From Anthoceros angustus (taxonomy: Eukaryota; Streptophyta; Anthocerotopsida; Anthocerotales; Anthocerotaceae), in NCBI GenBank assembly GCA_010909165.1, contig MU008228.1, forward strand, positions 1 through 64,000: 64,000 nt of DNA, in the 5' to 3' direction. Position numbers and translations under genes: made by a program. Positions 26,443-37,650 of this stretch are shown in pieces (position 1 is the stretch's first letter; each line of letters opens with the position of its first letter). Under the pieces are notes generated by a model. It was not told the DNA's origin. It searched no databases and saw only the letters and a list, made by a program, of their open reading frames with translations.

Positions 26443-26800
26443 ATTGACGGTGGCATTTGTCTTGTATGTGCAGATAGACTTAAAGAACTCGTCAATTACC
26501 ACCGGGATCAACAACAAAGGGCCCTAGGCGGCGAAAATGGCAAAGCATCGTGACAAGTGTATGGCTCAACCGACCAAGTACATGGGGATTGCGATAGATG
26601 GTATGGACCAAAAGAAAACTAAGTTGCCTCATTTCCACAGAGTTCCCAAAGATGTCAATAGTGTTGCTCTCGTCTCTGTCCATGTGGTTGGGGTTTTGGT
26701 GTTTAACAAATACATGCAAACTTCTGTGTACCTAAGCTATCCAAATCTGTGGAATGACCCTAAAGGGACAATTGTTGTAGTCCATCATGTAACATCATAA
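26443..26800 (+). pseudogene. DUF7869-like transposon protein fragment
   Basis: The stretch reads MAKHRDKCM, then YMGIAIDGMDQKKTKLPHF, VPKDVNSVALVSVHVVGVLVF and SYPNLWNDPKGTIVVVHHV. This is the IDGMDQ-KK-LPH and N-NDP-TI-V pattern of a large uncharacterised protein family (DUF7869 type) that is spread by transposable elements in plants, algae and animals. Only the central part is present; the N-terminus and the rest are missing and no mobile ends are visible. The family call comes from memory of the motif pattern. Confidence 0.5.
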
Positions 26801-29500
26801 CATTCATTCCAGCGGAATAAACAAGAAGCGGCTTTTTCACTCATAATACTTGTAATTGGCGGGAACATGGGCACCAAACGGCTGTTCCTCCCGGTTTCCA
26901 CAAAAATTCATCAAAAAGTACGGCTGTTGTGAGACTAGAAAGTCGGGAACATGATATGAGTTGGGCTCAAAAAGGGATATAAAGCCTTGGTAGCCACTCA
27001 TTTAGCTTGAAATAATGCCCATACCTGACACCGTGTTGGTGGCAGCGAAGATGCCATATGAGATGCCATTTGCTATTCATTCATTACATAGATGGTAACT
27101 AGTTTTGGAAATACGGTTTTAAGGCGGGGGTAATAAGTAATGGAGAATACAATGGAAATTCAAAATGCAGTGGTGGGAGTCAGTGTTTTCATGTTCCTGA
27201 AAAATTGGAAGGCGTATGACGTCTTCATGCCGACGGTGTATGTTTTCCAATTGTCCGTTTCCACCTTCTTGGTAAATTAGTGCTATCAAAGGAAAAACAA
27301 TTTGGAGAGGGGAGTAAAGAGCAATGGAGAAGAGATGGGTAATCCGGCAAGGGGGAGATGTGGTCCACTGAAGAGAAGCTTGCCGGAGTAGGTCCGTTGA
27401 AGTATGTGCACAGTTGGTCCGGTTGGGTGAAGTCCTATGAGTGAAGGGATCACTTGGCGGGAGATTGTCCGGGGCGGAGTTGGTCCGGGCGGCATAGTCC
27501 GATGGACGTTTGCTTGGCGGTGCGGCCGGGAACGAGTTACAACACGGTCGCAATGACCTAGGGTTAGGGTACATACATAGACGGGTTAGATTAGGGTATG
27601 GAGGAGGATATAAGGAGGCCTGGGCGCCCAAGGCAGAGAGACTATCCCTTGTGCCAACGTCGTGTTCCATGTGCTCTTGCCCTCTCGTGCTCGAGGAGTG
27701 GAGTGTGTTCCAGCATCACCTTGCAGGATTAATTGGTGGTAGGACGATGTGTCGAGAGCTCTGGTGACGAGCTTCACTAACGCACTTGGTGGGTGCATAC
27801 TAGGACCAGACTTGAGCTCAGGTGGTGCTCTGGAGGTCCCTCAATGCGAGGCCATCCTTGGTGGCTACTGGAACGGAGGCTGTGGGGTTGCAGGCTGCGA
27901 AAACACTACCCTGTGGATCGCGAAGCATTCGAAAGGACCAGGAGGCGCTTGGGGTGATCCCTCCGTGTGGAAGCCATCCCTAGAGGTTGCTGGGCGGAGG
28001 CCGTGGGGTTGCGGGTTGGGAAACCGCTACCTCACAGAACGCGAAGCAGTCGGAAGGAGCAAAGGCGGTCCAGTGTGAATATGTCGGCGTGTTGGTGTTC
28101 CAAATACTAGCGGTGTGGAGTGTGGAGGAAAGAGGGAAGGCGCTGCGGGCCTGAGCATTGTGTTGGAGCTACTGTTGAGTTGAGTCTAGAGTTGTGCGTT
28201 GGAAGATAGAGAGGACTGTGCGCGGAGATGGGTACGCACGGAGACCGACGGAGGACTGTGTCGTTAAACTTGTTCAAGTCCGCCGGACCTTAAACGGTGT
28301 TTTGAGATACCATGAGTGGAGTTTTGTGGGAAGGTTTGGCGGGTTGCGCGTCCGGCCCGTCGAGTTGCGAAGTGGTCCTTCTAAGGTTGTCACGAAAATC
28401 TTGGACATGGGAGTTCCTAGCCGCTAAGTGGCATCCTTCTCACACACCCTAAGGGCGTGCTAATAAAAAAAGTGTCCCAACGGATGATATATGTAGCATT
28501 TCCGATCGTCCATCCGGTTGTCCCAACGGATGATGATGTGGCCCTCCCGTTTGTCCATTCCGGTGTCCCAACATCTTGCAAACCACTCTTTGTGGCGTTT
28601 TTTTTCCTTTCTCCAATTGTATGCCCTAAGTCGTCCCTAGAGTAACACCCCTCACTACGCAGCTAGTAAGGAAGCGACAAGTGCTGGCTTCCCAGCGGTC
28701 TAGGACCTCGCCAATTCACTCCACAAGAGACTTGCACGATTCTCAACGCTCTCAACCTCACAACACATCACTAGGCTCCAAGTAGCCCGCCGTCCACTGA
28801 CGACTCGCAGGCCACCTCCTCGAGGTGCTGCTCTTTATTGCAAGAATACAACGATGGAATCTGGCTATCTACGCCCAATTGGCTACTGCCCTTGATTCCA
28901 TGACAAGCTCACTAGCTAGCTCTCCACATCTCTCTCAACACAAGGCTTGCAGCGCAGACTTGCCTGCTCTCTCAAAGAGTGAGTCCCACTTGTTCCTCAA
29001 AGCCCTTGCTCTAGCCCTTATATATCCCGCAGCCTGACCTTAACTAGGCAGTTGTTAAATCTAGGGATTCTTATAGACCACTGATCACTAAGAGTCCTCT
29101 CTAGGCAGCTCTTCATTTGTGGCTGTAGCAATTCCTTTCTAACAAGAGATTGCATGAAGCATGCAACACATGCATCTTCTTAACAGGGCAGCTACTAACT
29201 TAACTTTTTACCTTTTTCAACTTTTCATCTTTCTACCTTATTTCACCAGTACCATTACTCCTAGGCGGGTTCTCGCGCGTCTCAATAAAACTTGAACACT
29301 TGAACTTGGATGATGATGTGGCATTCCCGATCGTACCAGCCTGACGTTAATGGCCATCGGTATCCATCATGGAAGCACGCCGCAAAAGTTAGCATGACTT
29401 CACATGCCCCCGTTTCTGTGATTCTGTCCCAAACTTCGAAACCGTAACCAATCTCGATAAAAATAACGTTTGTTTGTTTTTTTTTTGGTTTTTGGTAGAG
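26801..29500. other. 2.7 kb without a supported gene
   Basis: Open frames here are short and not conserved. The stretch 27820-28060 contains two related blocks of about 125 bp (each with GGAGG-CC-T-GG, CCATCC, TGTGGGGTTGC or CGTGGGGTTGC, and CGCGAAGCA). The stretch 28470-28580 repeats GTGTCCCAAC or GTCCCAACGGATGAT three times. Around 29010 CTTATATATCCC resembles a TATA box of an LTR. A polyT-rich stretch near 29475 precedes the PPR cluster. Confidence 0.5.
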
Positions 29501-29604
29501 TAAGCAATGCAAAAAACAGTGTGCTCACTTCGTCAGGGTGGTGTGGTCATCCACAGTACCCGGGGATCATGCCGTAGTCATCTTCCGACACCATTCCCTG
29601 AACG

Positions 29605-31839
29605 ATGGCCGCAGGATGGCAACCGGACCCGTTGTGGACCCAACAAATTGGAACGTGTACATCGAGGTGCACCAGTGTAAGGAGCCCCGCACTTCCACTT
29701 CCGAGAAAATGGGTGGGTGGGGACAGATTTCCGAGCGATGCCGGTCGTTGCCAGGAGCAGGGGCAGGAGCACTTGTGGCAACAATTCTTTCTGGAGCCTA
29801 CCATGTGGTGGGACAACAGACGAGACAAGCAGAGCTCCCGTTCGCCTGACTTCCGGCGCAAAGGGTCCGGCGAGGTCCTGTGGTTAAAGTTTAAGCCAGC
29901 TTGGGTTGATGAGAAGCTCGTTTCCTTGGATATGCACATGGCTCACGGTGCCTCTCCTTCCAAGTCCAGCTCTCCAGACAAGTCTGAATCTGGCAGGCGT
30001 GCAGGGTCGGAAATGGGCGTCGTAACGGCTGGAACCGTGAGCGTGTTTTGTCAGCAGAGGAGGCTTTCTGAGGCCGTTGGAGCCCTGGAATCTCTGGCCC
30101 GGACAGACTCTGCCATTTCTGTTTCTTTGTTTTGCACCGTGCTGAAACTGTGTACAGCTCAGAAGGATTTGGTTGTGGGGCGACGAGTTCATGATCTCAC
30201 TGTCAAACTTGGGTACGAGTCGATTGCATACGTGGGGAATCATATCTTGCGCATGTATGCATGTGGAGGCAGGCTAGAGGAGGCCATGGATGTGTTCATC
30301 AGGGTAGGCAAACCAGATGTTTTCACTTGGTCTTCCATCATCTCTGCCCATGCTAAACACGGGAAACCTAACGAGGCAGTACAACTGTACCATGAGATGC
30401 GAAGGTCAGGAGTGAAGGCAGATCCTCATGTCTTTGTAGCTGCCCTTCAAGCTTGTGCGTTTGCCGCCGACTTGGACTCTGGCAGGAGAGTGCACTGTGA
30501 TATGTTGCAGAGTGGCATTCCTCCCGACTTGTTTGTTGGAAACTGCCTGGTTGACATGTATGCAAAATGTGGCGAATTGGAAGATGCACGCCAGGCCTTT
30601 GACAACTTGGCCACAAAGGATGTGGTGACATGGACGGCCCTGATTGATGGGTATACACAGCAAGGACGCGGCGGAGAGGCGCTTGAACTGTATGGACAAA
30701 TGGAGGAAGAGGGCCTCATTTTGGCTGACCGTGTTATTTTTGCTTGCCTTCTGAAAGCCTGTGCAAGCACGGGTGCCTTACAGAAGGGCAGGCAGCTGCA
30801 CTCACAGATTGTCGAAAGAGGACTGCTGGACAACGTAGTGGTGGGCACGAGCCTGGTGGACATGTATGCAAAATGTGGTGAACTGGGAGATGCACGCCAG
30901 GCTTTCGATAGCATGAACACAAAGAATGTGGTGACGTGGACCGCCCTGATATCTGGGTATGGTACTTGTGGTGAAGGTCATAAGGCACTAGCTTGTTTTG
31001 ATGAGATGTTAGTTGCCGGTATTCAGCCTGATGGTGCTACTTTTACTTGCCTTCTAGTAGCATGCAGTCATGAGGGACTGGTGGACGAGGGTCGCAAGCA
31101 CTTTGATTCCATGGCTGAACAGCATGGCATCAAACCTACTATTGAGCATCACAATTGTATGATTGATCTTCTTGGGCGTGCGGGCCATTTAGATGAGGCT
31201 GAGAAGATGCTATTATCATGTGAGAGCCAAAGTGATGTCGTGGGGTTGATGTCTTTGCTGAATGCCTGCAAAAGTCATGGGGATATAGAGAGGGCGATGT
31301 GGTGTTTTGAAAGCATTGTTAGGCTGGACCCTCAGAGGGCGTCTGCGTATGTGCTCATGGCCAATGCCTATGCAGATGCAGGTAGGTGGAGCGATGCAGA
31401 CAGGATTGAAACACAGAGAATGGTAGCAGGAGCTAACAAGAAACCTGCAGTGGCGACCATTGAGGTGAAGAAGCAGGTACATAGATTTGCGGTGGGAGAA
31501 AAGAGAGATATTGCGTTTAAGGTAGAGAGCACGAATGCACGTCTGAAGCAGGAAGGAGGCCACGTACCTCACACAAAGTTGGTGTTGAAGCCACTGTCTG
31601 AGAAGGAGAAGGAAGATGTGCTGTGTGGGCATGCTGAGAAACTAGCTCTGGCGTTTGGTCTCTTGAACACTCCGAGTGGGACACCTCTGGTGGTAACGAA
31701 GAACCTACGCATGTGTAGTGACTGTCACAGTTCCACGGAGATCATGTCAAGGGTTGAACACAGAGACATTGTTGTAAGGGATGGCTATCGTGTGCATCGA
31801 TTTGCAGCTGGTTGTTGCAGTTGTAAAGGTCGACCGTGA
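29605..31839 (+). CDS. PDF-motif PPR protein with DYW:KP domain, copy 1 (intact)
   Basis: 744 codons, no intron. Residues 57-103 match the PDF motif of plant organellar single-stranded-DNA-binding (OSB) proteins: LWQQFF, WWDNR, SPDFRRK, GEVLWL, PAWV. From about 140 to 590 run PPR motifs of the P-L-S type (LVDMYAKCGELEDARQ, VVTWTALI). The C-terminal domain starts with KKPAVATIEV (612-621), so KP replaces the PG box. The deaminase HAE (676-678), the zinc CSDC (704-707) and the final H-x5-CCSC-KGRP follow. DYW:KP proteins are associated with U-to-C editing in plastids or mitochondria, so an organelle role is expected. The start ATG is chosen because MAA-QPDPLWTQQIG is shared with copy 2, and it has A at -3 and G at +4. 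Function as an editing factor is inferred; the PDF fusion is the unusual part. Confidence 0.88.
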   Translation: MAAGWQPDPLWTQQIGTCTSRCTSVRSPALPLPRKWVGGDRFPSDAGRCQEQGQEHLWQQFFLEPTMWWDNRRDKQSSRSPDFRRKGSGEVLWLKFKPAWVDEKLVSLDMHMAHGASPSKSSSPDKSESGRRAGSEMGVVTAGTVSVFCQQRRLSEAVGALESLARTDSAISVSLFCTVLKLCTAQKDLVVGRRVHDLTVKLGYESIAYVGNHILRMYACGGRLEEAMDVFIRVGKPDVFTWSSIISAHAKHGKPNEAVQLYHEMRRSGVKADPHVFVAALQACAFAADLDSGRRVHCDMLQSGIPPDLFVGNCLVDMYAKCGELEDARQAFDNLATKDVVTWTALIDGYTQQGRGGEALELYGQMEEEGLILADRVIFACLLKACASTGALQKGRQLHSQIVERGLLDNVVVGTSLVDMYAKCGELGDARQAFDSMNTKNVVTWTALISGYGTCGEGHKALACFDEMLVAGIQPDGATFTCLLVACSHEGLVDEGRKHFDSMAEQHGIKPTIEHHNCMIDLLGRAGHLDEAEKMLLSCESQSDVVGLMSLLNACKSHGDIERAMWCFESIVRLDPQRASAYVLMANAYADAGRWSDADRIETQRMVAGANKKPAVATIEVKKQVHRFAVGEKRDIAFKVESTNARLKQEGGHVPHTKLVLKPLSEKEKEDVLCGHAEKLALAFGLLNTPSGTPLVVTKNLRMCSDCHSSTEIMSRVEHRDIVVRDGYRVHRFAAGCCSCKGRP

Positions 31840-32125
31840 GAATAATGAATAAATAGTCAATGCCCAAGTGTGTACGCCGGATAAGATAGCTTTTTCCTGT
31901 GGGGTGGGCTGGATGGACATGGCTAACGCTGATCCGCCTCCATCGTCTGTTTCTGGAATGAGGGACACGATCAGAGTCGAATGAATCGTCTCTTTGTCTC
32001 ATTCTGGAACGAGGAAGTTGAAGACTGAATACACCGTGAAGGGAGCGTGACTTCCCATCTGTAGAAACGACGACGTGTGTTCTTTTTGTATGTAACCAAT
32101 GCATAAACAGTCTGATCACTCCTTC

Positions 32126-32209
32126 GGGTGGGGTGGTCATACACAGTGCCCGGGGGATCCCACCACAGTCTTTTTGGTAAAGTCATCTTCCGACGACGGT
32201 CCATGAACG
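32126..32209 (+). other. 5' leader conserved among the three tandem PPR genes
   Basis: The stretch before the ATG (GGGTGG-GTGGTCAT-CACAGT, then GTCATCTTCCGAC, then TGAACGATGGCC) is nearly the same at 29533-29604, 32126-32209 and 35158-35243. The duplication unit therefore included the 5' leader and probably the promoter. Copies 2 and 3 have an additional ATG seven bases before the start (CCATGAACGATGG), out of frame with the protein; copy 1 has CCCTGAACGATGG and lacks it. Confidence 0.6.
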
Positions 32210-34919
32210 ATGGCCGCAGTAAGGCAACCGGACCCGTTGTGGACCCAACAAATTGGTGTGTTCAGGGATTCTAGAGACTGCTCACCTCACCTCAGGAGAA
32301 CCTGGCAAACGACCAAGCCTCGAGGTGCTGCAGCATAAGGAGCCCAGCACTTCCACTTCCGAGAGAGTTGGGGGGTGGAAACGGACTTTCCAGCGATGAT
32401 CGTCGCCGGGAGCAGGAGTACTTGTGGCAACAATTCTTTCAGGACCCTACCATGTGGTGGGATAACAGACAAGATAACAAGAGCTCCCGTTCGCCTCACT
32501 TCCGGCGTAAGGGGTCCGGCGAAGTGCTGTGGTTAAACAGCATGTTTAAGCCAGCTTGGGTTGATGAGCAGCTCGTTTCCTTGGATATGCAGATGGGTCA
32601 TGGTGCCTCCCCTTCCGAGTCCAGCTCTCCAGATAAGCCTGAACCTGGGAGGCGTGCAACATCGGGAATGGGCGTCGTTACATCTGTTACCGTGAGCACG
32701 TTATGTCAGCAGGGAAAGCTTTCTGAGGCCATTGGAGCCTTGGAATCTCTGGCGCAGGCAGAGTCAGCCATTTCCCAGTCTCTGTTGTACACTGTGCTGA
32801 AACTGTGTACAGCTAAGAAGGATTTGGTTGTGGGGCGTCGAGTTCATGATCTCACTGCCAAACTTGGGTACGAGTCGAGTGCATACTTGGGGAACCATAT
32901 CTTGCGCATGTATGCATGTGAAGGTAGGCTGCAGGAGGCCATGGATGTGTTCACCAGGGTGGGCAAACCAGATGTCTTCATGTGGTCTTCCATAATCTCT
33001 GCACATGCTAAGCATGGGAAACCTAAGGAGGCCATACAACTGTACCATGAGATGCGTAGGTCAGGAGTGAAGGCGGATGCTCACGTCTTTGTAGCTGCCC
33101 TTCAAGCTTGTGCATTGCCGCCGACTTGGAATCTGGCAGAAAAGTGCACTGTGATGTGTGCAGAGTGGCATTCCTAACTTGTTTGTTGGCAACTGTGCAA
33201 AATGTGGTGAACTGAAGATGCACGCCAGGTTTTGACAGCTTGCCAAAGGATGTGGTGACATGGAATGCCCTGATGCTGGGTATGCAAAATGTGGTGAACT
33301 GAAGATGCACGCCAGGTTTTGACAGCATGAACAAAGAATGTGGTGACATGGAATGCCCTGATAGCTGGGTATGCAAAATGTGGTGAACTGAAGATGCACG
33401 CCAGGTTTTGACAGCATGAACACAAAGGATGTGGTGACATGGACGGCCTGATTGCTGGGTATGCAGCAAGGCTTGGACATGAGGCGCTTGTGTATGGACA
33501 AATGGAGGAAGAGGCCTCATTTTGGCTAACCATGTTACTTTTGCTTGCCTTCTGAAGGCCTGTGCAAGCACTGGTGCCTTACAGAAGGGCAGGCAGCTGC
33601 ACAGATTGTGAAAGAGGACTGCTGGATAACGTAGTGTTGGCAACTGCCTGGTGGACATGTATGCAAAATGTGGTGAACTGGAAGATGCACGCCAGGTTTT
33701 GACAGCATGAAAGGATGTGGTGACATGGAATGCCCTGATTGCTGGGTATGCACAGCAAGGACTGGCCAAGAGGCGCTTGTGTATGGACAAATGGAGCAGA
33801 GGCCTCATTTTGGCTGACCATGTTACTTTTGCTTGCCTTCTGAAGGCCTGTGCAAGCACTGGTGCCTTACAGAAGGGCAGGCAGCTGCACTCACAGATTG
33901 TGAAAGAGGACTGCTGGATAACGTAGTGGGCACCTGCCTGGTGGACATGTATGCAAAATGTGGTGAACTGGAAGATGCACGCCAGGTTTTGACAGCATGA
34001 ACACAAAGGATGTGGTGACATGGAATGCCCTGATATCTGGGTATGGTACTTGTGATGAAGGTCACAAGGCACTAGCTTGTTTTGAGGAGATGTTAGTTGC
34101 CGGTATTCAGCCTGATGGTGCTACTTTACTTGCCTTCTAGTAGCATGCAGTCATGAGGGACTGGTGGACGAGGGTCAGCACTTTGATTCCATGGCTGAAC
34201 AGCATGGCATCAAACCTACTAATGAGCATCACAATTGTATGATCGATCTTCTTGGGCGTGCGGGCCATTTAGATGAGGCTGAGAAGATGCTACTATCATG
34301 CGACAGCCAAAATGATGTTGTGGGGTTGATGTCTTTGCTGAATGCCTGCAAAAGTCATGGGGATATAGAAAGGGCAATGTGGTGTTTTGAAGGCCTCGTT
34401 AGGCTGGACCCTCAGAGGGCGTCTGCGTATGTGCTCATGGCCAATGCCTATGCAGATGCAGGTAGGTGGAGCGATGTAGATTGGATTGAAACACAGAGAA
34501 TGGTAGCAGGAGCTAACAAGAAACCTGCAGTGGCGACCATTGAGGTGAAGAAGCAGGTACATACGTTTGCGGTGGGAGAAAGAAGAGATGATATTGCGTT
34601 TACGGTAGAGAGCACGAATGCACGTCTGAAGCAGGAAGGGGGCCACGTACCTCACACAAAGTTGGTGTTGAAGCCACTGTCTGAGAAGGAGAAGGAAGAT
34701 GTGCTGTGTGGGCATGCTGAGAAACTAGCTCTGGCGTTTGGTCTCTTGAACACTCCGAGCGGGACACCTCTGGTGGTAACGAAGAACCTACGCATGTGCA
34801 GTGACTGTCACAGTTCCACGGAGATCATGTCAAGGCTTGAACAGAGACATTGTTGTAAGGGATGGGTACCGTGTGCATCGATTCGCAGCTGGTTGTTGCA
34901 GTTGTAAGGTCGACCGTGA
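32210..34919 (+). pseudogene. PDF-PPR-DYW:KP gene, copy 2 (multiple frame breaks)
   Basis: Same architecture as the upstream intact gene: the MAA-RQPDPLWTQQIG start, PDF motif (DNRQDNKSSRSPHF, with PHF instead of PDF), PPR tract, KKPAVATIEV, HAEKLALAFG, CSDC, and a GRP end before the TGA at 34917. The frame is lost near 32320, 33110-33990 (many sites), 34130, and 34845-34905. The PPR tract is longer than in copy 1: three 31-residue units in a row (from 33197, 33284 and 33373) and two P-L-S triplets of about 100 residues. Most breaks are losses of 1-6 nt beside CTG or CAG, so the gene may be intact in reality. The open pieces 32368-33177 and 34164-34907 are long. Confidence 0.75.
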
Positions 34920-35243
34920 GAATAATAATGAATAAATAGTCAAGCCCAGTGTGTACGCCATAAGATAGCTTTTTCCTTGGGGTGCTGATGGACATGGCTA
35001 ACGCTGATCCGCCTCCACATCGTCTGTCAATACGCATCAATCGAATGAATCTCTCTTTTCTGGAACAGAAGTTGAAACTGACTCACAGGAGCTGTTGCAT
35101 CCTGGAAACTAACTGTCTGTTTTCACTGTACCGACGCAAAATGTCTACTCAGTCCTTCAGGGTGGTGTGGTCATACACAGTGGCCGGGGGATCCTGCTAG
35201 AGTCTTTTTGGTAAAGTCATCTTCCGACGACGGTCCATGAACG

Positions 35244-37650
35244 ATGGCCACAGTGGCAACCGGACCCGTTGTGGACCCAACAAATTGGTGTGTACAGGAT
35301 TCTAGGAGGAACTCTCACCTCACTCAGGAGTCAACCCCTGGCAAACACCAAGCCTCCAGGTGCAGCAGTAAGGAGCCCAGCACTTCCACTTCCGAGAAAA
35401 TGGGTGGGGACGGTTTCCAGCGATGGTCGTCGCCAGGAGCAGGAGCACTTGTGGCAACAATTTTTCTGGACCCTACCATGTGGTGGGACAACAGACGAGA
35501 TAAGAAGAGCTCCCGTTCGCCTGACTTCCGGCGTAAGGGGTCCGGCGAGGTGCTGTGGTTAAACAACATGTTTAAGCCAGCTTGGGTTGATGAGCAGCTC
35601 GTTTCCTTGGATATGCAGATGGGTCATGGTGCCTCTCCTTCCAAGTCGAGCTCTCCGGATAAGCCTGAACCTGGCAGGCGTGCAGGATTGGAAATGGGCG
35701 TCGTAACTGAACCGTGAGCATGTTATGTCAGCAGGGAAGCTTTCTGAGGCCGTTGGAGCCCTGGAATCTCTGGCGCAGACAGACTCTGCTATTCTCAGTC
35801 TCTGTTTTACTGTGCTGAAACTGTGTACAGCTAAGAAGGATTTGGTTGTGGGGCGACGAGTTCATGATCTCACTGTCAAACTTGGGTACGAGTCGATGCA
35901 TGTGGGAACCATATCTTGCGCATGTATGCATGTGGAGGTAGGCTAGAGGAGGCCATGGATGTGTTCACCAGGGTGGGCAAACCAGATGTTTTCATGTGGT
36001 CTTCCATAATCTCTGCACATGCTAAAACATGGGAAACCTAATGAGGCCATACAACTGTACCATGAGATGCGTAGGTCAGGAGTGAAGGCGGATGCTCACG
36101 TCTTTGTAGCTGCCCTTCAAGCTTGTGCATTTGCCGCCGACTTGGAATCTGGCAGAAAAGTGCACTGTGATGTGTGCAGAGTGGCATTCCACTAACTTGT
36201 TTGTTGGCAACTGCCTGGTGGACATGTATGCAAAATGTGGTGAACTGAAGATGCACGCCAGGTTTTGACAGCATGGCCACAAAGGATGTGGTGACATGGA
36301 ATGCCCTGATGCTGGGTATAATGTGGTGAACTGAAGATGCACGCCAGGTTTTGACAGCATGAACACAAAGAATGTGGTGACATGGAATGCCTGATAGCTG
36401 GGTATGCATGTGGTGAACTGAAGATGCAAGTTTTGACAGCTGGACATGGTGACATGGAATGCCTGATGCTGGGTATGCACAGCAAGGAGAGAGGCGCTTG
36501 TTCTGTATGGACAAATGGAGCAGAAGGCCTCATTTTGGCTGACCATGTTACTTTTGCTTGCCTTCTGAAGGCCTGTGCAAGCACTGGTGCCTTACAGAAC
36601 GGCAGGCAGCTGCACTCACAGATTGTCGAAAGAGGACTGCTGGATGACTTAGTCGTGGGCACCTGCCTGGTAGACATGTATGCAAAATGTGGTGAACTGG
36701 GAGATGCTCGCCAGGCTTTCGATAGCCTGAACACAAAGAATGTGGTGACGTGGACCGCCCTGATATCTGGGTACGGTGCTTGTGATGAAGGTTACAAGGC
36801 ACTAGCCTGTTTTGAGGAGATGTTAGTTGCTGGCATTCAGCCTGATGGTTCTACTTTTACCTGCCTTCTAGTAGCATGCAGTCATGAGGGGCTGGTGAAT
36901 GAGGGCCGCAAGCACTTTGATTCCATGACTGAAGAGCATGGCATCAAACCTACTATCGAGCATTACACCTGCATGATTGATCTTCTTGGGCGTGCAGGCC
37001 ATTTAGATGAGGCAGAGACATGCTATTATCATGTGAGGCCAAAGTGATGTTGTGGGCTTGACGTCTTTGTTGAATGCCTGCAAAAGTCACGGGGATATAG
37101 AGAGGGCGATGTGGTGTTTTGAAAGCATTGTTAGGCTGGACCCCAGGAGGCGCCTGCATGTGCTCATGGCCAATGCCTATGCAGATGCAGGTAGGTGGAC
37201 CGATGTAGACAGGATTGAAACACAGAGAATGGTAGCAGGAGCTAACAAGAAACCTGCAGTGGCGACCATTGAGGTGAATAAGCAGGTACATAGATTTCTG
37301 GTGGGAGAAAGGAGAGAGGATATTGCGCTAAGGTAGAGAGCACGAATGCACGTCTGAAGCAGGAAGGAGGCCATATACCTCACACAAAGTTGGTGTTGAA
37401 GCCACTGTCTGAGAAGGAAAAGGAAGATGTGCTTTGTGGGCATGCTGAGAAGCTAGCTCTGGCGTTTGGTCTCTTGAACACTCCGAGTGGGACACCTCTG
37501 GTGGTAACGAAGAATCTACGCATGTGCAGTGACTGCCACAGTTCCACGGAGATCATGTCAAGGCTGGAACGGAGAGACATTGTTGTAAGGGATGGATACC
37601 GGGTTCATCGATTCGCAGCTGGTTGTTGCAGTTGCAAAGGTCGACCGTGA
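35244..37650 (+). pseudogene. PDF-PPR-DYW:KP gene, copy 3 (multiple frame breaks)
   Basis: Starts with an ATG in the same leader context as copies 1 and 2. The PDF motif region is complete (WWDNRRDKKSSRSPDFRRKGSGEVLWL in pieces, 35470-35570). PPR units follow in pieces 35725-35946 and 36382-37047, then the E-like region, KKPAVATIEVNKQVH (about 37250), and an intact C-terminus 37390-37650 with HAEKLALAFG, CSDC, CCSCKGRP and TGA. Frame changes lie near 35265, 35710, 35770, 35900, 36020, 36160-36480, 37017, 37150 and 37330. The stretch 36230-36480 contains shortened, repeated S-type units. As with copy 2, many breaks remove part of a CTG-containing word. Confidence 0.72.

Noticed and set aside
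30368-34072. Long minus-strand frames under the PPR genes, up to 349 codons
   Set aside because: They mirror the plus-strand PPR coding, which has clear motif order, conservation across copies and a precise C-terminus. The antisense products are Pro/Ser/His/Cys-rich shadows.
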